From assembly GCA_014380605.1 (NCBI GenBank), contig JACMJO010000460.1, positions 1 to 6,927 on the forward strand: a stretch of DNA of 6,927 nt, written 5' to 3'. The DNA comes from Fimbriimonadaceae bacterium (GTDB lineage: Bacteria > Armatimonadota > Fimbriimonadia > Fimbriimonadales > Fimbriimonadaceae). The notes under the pieces were generated by a model. That model did no database searches and had not been told where the DNA came from. It saw only the letters and a list, made by a program, of their open reading frames with translations. A program made the translations under genes and the position numbers. This document shows positions 4,690-6,927 of the stretch, one piece after another; positions within the stretch are counted from its first letter, which is position 1, and every line of letters starts with the position of its first letter.

Positions 4690-6090
4690 ATGGCCCAATT
4701 GGCCGAGTCTCCTCCCCCTGAACTACAACGGGCTTTGGAGCACCCATCTCGCACGGTTTGGGCGCTCGCGTGGCCAGCCGTGGCGCTGAATTCGCTTCAG
4801 GTCATCAATACCTTGCTCGACCGATTCTTCCTTGGGCACCTGCCTAGGTCGGCGTTCACGGCTTTGGGCGGGGCGATGAGCGTCACTTTTCTCACGTTCT
4901 CGATCGCGATGGCCCTTTCCACGGGAGCGACGGCGATCGTCGCTCGGGCGTTTGGGGCTCGGAATCCGGACGAGTATCGGGAGGCCAGCCGCCAGTCATT
5001 TGGATTATCCTGGATGTCGGGAATCGTGCTTGGGGCTCTGACCGTGGTTTCGGCTCCGTTTGTTTCGCGGCTGATGATGCCTCCCGAAAACCAAGAGGCC
5101 ATCCGGCTGATGTCTGGCTATCTGATCGCCTTTGGAGTCGGGCTTCCCGCAATCTTCATCATCCAAACGTTGGCCGGTTCGCTCCGGGGGATTGGCGATA
5201 CAAAGAGTCCGATGGTCATCTCAGGATTCCAAATCCTGCTGCACATCGTGCTCAACATCCTCTTCATTTTCCCAACCCGAACATGGAACGGCATGGTTTT
5301 GCCAGGGCTTGGCTTGGGGGTTGTTGGAGCCGCAACCGCGCTTGCGACCAGCGCTTGGGTGTCGGCGATCAGCTATGCGTTCTACTGCCGAAAGACTCCA
5401 TTGGGGCAAGCGGCGTCTTTCCATGTCCCAGCACCTGACTGGACGAAACGGATTCTGCGGATCGCGGTTCCGGCGGCGACAATGGCGGTCTTGCGGGTGC
5501 TCTCGCTGGCCGTTTTTTCCTACATGCTCAAGTACGTGCCAAACAGCAGCGTGGCCATTGCAACCCTGCCGGTTGCGTTTGGAATCGAGTCGATCATGTT
5601 TATGCCTTCGTTTGGACTATCGATGGCGGCATCGGCGCTGGTTGGGCAGAGTTTGGGGATGAAGGACCCGGATCGGGCAGAACGACTAGGCTGGATCGCC
5701 TCGCATCATGGTGCGCTCGTGACCTTGGCTCTATCTATCCCTATCTTCATATTCGCACCCCAGATTGGCAACATTCTTTTGGAAGGCAAGCCGGAACTCG
5801 TTGCCGAAGTCGCACTGTTTCTTCGCTATTTGTCCGTTACTGAGGTTCTCTTTGCGTACGCGATGGTGACGATGGGAGCCATGCAGGGCGCCGGCGACAC
5901 GGTTCGACCACTCTGGATTTCGGTGTTCTCTCTGTGGGGACTCCGAGTGCCTCTCGCCTTCGTACTGATATTTCCCTTTGGGCTAGGAGCAACGGGGGCA
6001 TGGATTTCGATGTCGGTCACGCAAGGGATTCAGGGCATCCTATCCTTGATCGCTTTCAAGCAGGGTGCATGGAAGTCGAAGAAGGTCTAA
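4690..6090 (+). CDS. MATE-family multidrug/cation antiporter (12-helix membrane transporter)
   Basis: An inner-membrane transporter of the MatE family that exports compounds in exchange for Na+ or H+; the substrate cannot be read from sequence. The 466-aa length is normal for 12 helices in two homologous halves. First half, about residues 20-235: AWPAVALN with helix-1 proline (27-34), LLDRFFLGHL (42-51), STGATAIVARAFGARN (77-92) and SLRGIGDTKSP (164-174). Second half, about 250-455: IAVPAA (258-263), ALVGQSLGMKDPDRAERLG (316-334) and the matching GAMQGAGDTVRP (396-407). The paired RG.GDT/QG.GDT motifs in the two halves are characteristic. The start is supported by GAGGG a few bases upstream. 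It has no operon partner: divergent from the small hypothetical gene and convergent with folP. The basic C-terminal tail (WKSKKV) is probably cytosolic. Confidence 0.93.
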   Translation: MAQLAESPPPELQRALEHPSRTVWALAWPAVALNSLQVINTLLDRFFLGHLPRSAFTALGGAMSVTFLTFSIAMALSTGATAIVARAFGARNPDEYREASRQSFGLSWMSGIVLGALTVVSAPFVSRLMMPPENQEAIRLMSGYLIAFGVGLPAIFIIQTLAGSLRGIGDTKSPMVISGFQILLHIVLNILFIFPTRTWNGMVLPGLGLGVVGAATALATSAWVSAISYAFYCRKTPLGQAASFHVPAPDWTKRILRIAVPAATMAVLRVLSLAVFSYMLKYVPNSSVAIATLPVAFGIESIMFMPSFGLSMAASALVGQSLGMKDPDRAERLGWIASHHGALVTLALSIPIFIFAPQIGNILLEGKPELVAEVALFLRYLSVTEVLFAYAMVTMGAMQGAGDTVRPLWISVFSLWGLRVPLAFVLIFPFGLGATGAWISMSVTQGIQGILSLIAFKQGAWKSKKV

Positions 6091-6105
6091 GACTTCTAAG
6101 TGCGC

Positions 6106-6126
6106 GGTTCTCAGTTCTTAGTTCTC
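6106..6126. repeat. Heptanucleotide tandem repeat (RGTTCTY, three copies)
   Basis: GGTTCTC, AGTTCTT and AGTTCTC follow one another head to tail. The 7-bp period matches that of the repeat at 771-798, and the unit is similar (AGTTTCG in rotated phase against AGTTCTC). It is non-coding. Confidence 0.6.
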
Positions 6127-6212
6127 GACGTCAGAGCTCTTGAACGCTACAGTTTGAAACTCCTCTATCCCAGCCCTCCAGATCTTCGATTTCCCTGCGG
6201 CGGGATCCGCGA

Positions 6213-6239
6213 CTTCCTCCCCGACCTTTGGGGAAGAAG
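6213..6239. terminator. Hairpin between convergent MATE and folP genes, possible bidirectional terminator
   Basis: CTTCCTCCCC (6213-6222) pairs with GGGGAAGAAG (6230-6239) around a 7-nt loop, with one C/A mismatch in ten positions. It lies between two convergent stop codons, 7 bases from the folP stop. Neither strand shows a proper U tract after the stem, so termination is inferred from position and stem strength only. Confidence 0.4.
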
Positions 6240-6245
6240 GGGAGT

Positions 6246-6927
6246 TTAGAGGTTGCTTGCCATGTCGATCGCTCTTCGCGAGGCGAGGACGTCGTGGGCT
6301 CGGATGATCTTTGCGCCTTTCATTTGAGCGACGACTTGGGCCGCTAATGTGCCTTCCAGGCGGTCTGCGACAGGCAGGGGTTGATCGGTCTTGGACAGGA
6401 GTCGACCGATGAATGACTTGCGACTGACGCCGACCAACACCGGATAGCCGGTTTCGACGAATGCCTCCAGATTTCGGAGAAGGCTTAGGTTGTGTTCTAT
6501 GGATTTGCCGAAGCCGATGCCGGGATCAATCCACATTTGATTTTGCGGAAGATCAAGCACCCTCGCGACCACAACCAAGTAGTCGCATACCTCTTGCACA
6601 ACGTCTCTATAGGTCGGATTGGCCTGCATGGTGCGAGGCTCGCCTTGCATATGCATGATGCAGACTGTGGGTTTGCGATCCTGTACCAATTCACGCATAG
6701 CCGGGTTCCGAAAGCCGGACACGTCGTTGACCAGGAAGGCTCCGGCGTCGAGAGCCGTGCGAGCAACCTCCGGTTTCATCGTGTCGATCGAGACGGCGAT
6801 TCCTTGCTTTGCCAGGGCCGCCACGACTGGAATCGTCCGCCGGATCTCTTCCTCAACCGTGACTGATTCGGCTCCGGGGCGCGTTGACTCTCCGCCGATG
6901 TCGATAAGGTCGGCGCCGTCTTCTATC
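6246..6927 (-). CDS. folP: Dihydropteroate synthase, N-terminus cut by window edge
   Basis: Joins 6-hydroxymethyl-7,8-dihydropterin diphosphate to p-aminobenzoate to make dihydropteroate in folate synthesis; cytosolic TIM barrel and target of sulfonamides. The frame is open to the right edge, giving 226 residues against a usual 270-285, so about 45-55 N-terminal residues lie outside. Motifs, numbered in the fragment: DIGGESTRPGA (9-19), SIDTMKPEVA (46-55), NDVSGF (67-72), MHMQGEPRTMQ (91-101), DPGIGFGKSIEHN (134-146), VGVSRKSFIG (165-174) and the C-terminal IRAHDV (208-213). All pterin- and pABA-loop residues expected in this part are present. The stop is TAA at 6248-6246. It is convergent with the MATE gene; any operon partners would be off the right edge. 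Confidence 0.96.
   Translation of the reverse strand, partial: IEDGADLIDIGGESTRPGAESVTVEEEIRRTIPVVAALAKQGIAVSIDTMKPEVARTALDAGAFLVNDVSGFRNPAMRELVQDRKPTVCIMHMQGEPRTMQANPTYRDVVQEVCDYLVVVARVLDLPQNQMWIDPGIGFGKSIEHNLSLLRNLEAFVETGYPVLVGVSRKSFIGRLLSKTDQPLPVADRLEGTLAAQVVAQMKGAKIIRAHDVLASRRAIDMASNL

Larger units (their letters stand above)
6091..6245. other. Convergent intergenic region between the MATE gene and folP
   Basis: This 155-bp region carries a 7-bp tandem repeat just after the MATE stop (6106-6126) and a long hairpin beside the folP stop (6213-6239). Between these, about 6127-6212, I see no gene, promoter or recognisable RNA. Confidence 0.6.

Noticed and set aside
6461..6866. Plus-strand open frames opposite folP
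   Set aside because: They lie fully antisense to conserved folP motifs and carry no recognisable domain.
4690..6927. MATE transporter plus dihydropteroate synthase as a drug-resistance cassette
   Set aside because: The genes are convergent rather than co-transcribed, no integron or insertion-sequence features are present, and folP looks like a normal chromosomal copy rather than a sul-type gene.
1..6927. CRISPR array, tRNA, rRNA, prophage or defence genes
   Set aside because: No spaced direct repeats, cloverleaf, rRNA-like segment, integrase or other phage/defence signature was seen on either strand.

Overview
The window looks like ordinary chromosome from an Armatimonadota-type bacterium, probably near Fimbriimonas. 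This is inferred from the prepilin-like protein at the left edge, whose start (AFTLIELLVVIAIIAILAAILFPVFAQA followed by a KQ...YMADYDD segment, residues about 23-80) is typical of the large DUF1559/prepilin paralogue families of Armatimonadota and Planctomycetota. No marker gene fixes the lineage.

Layout from left to right. (1) Positions 1-830, minus strand: a secreted prepilin-like protein cut by the left edge. (2) Positions 831-1133: a dense non-coding leader. It holds a complete TPP (thiamine pyrophosphate) riboswitch on the minus strand (905-995), a candidate expression platform that can mask the Shine-Dalgarno of the prepilin-like gene, a candidate promoter, and a nest of short palindromes (1028-1124) that includes an intrinsic terminator for the upstream operon. 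(3) Positions 1134-3177, minus strand: a tight housekeeping operon pyrH-frr-uppS (UMP kinase, ribosome recycling factor, isoprenyl transferase). (4) 3239-4099, plus strand: an exported protein of unknown function with a possible LolA/DUF2092-like fold. (5) 4096-4539, minus strand: a small protein with a possible thioredoxin-like fold that has lost its catalytic cysteines. It is convergent with (4), their stop codons interlock, and the terminator of (4) lies inside its coding sequence. (6) 4690-6090, plus strand: a MATE-family membrane transporter. (7) 6246-6927, minus strand: folP (dihydropteroate synthase), cut at its N-terminus by the right edge.

pyrH, frr and uppS are the usual co-transcribed trio linking pyrimidine nucleotide supply, translation recycling and undecaprenyl phosphate synthesis. 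The transporter, the exported protein and folP are separate units.

The most unusual observation is the leader at 831-995. A well-formed TPP aptamer precedes a prepilin-like gene instead of a thiamine biosynthesis or transport gene, and an 8-nt segment just after the aptamer is perfectly complementary to the Shine-Dalgarno region of that gene. The same gene carries a heptanucleotide tandem repeat in its leader-peptide codons, where slippage would shift the frame.
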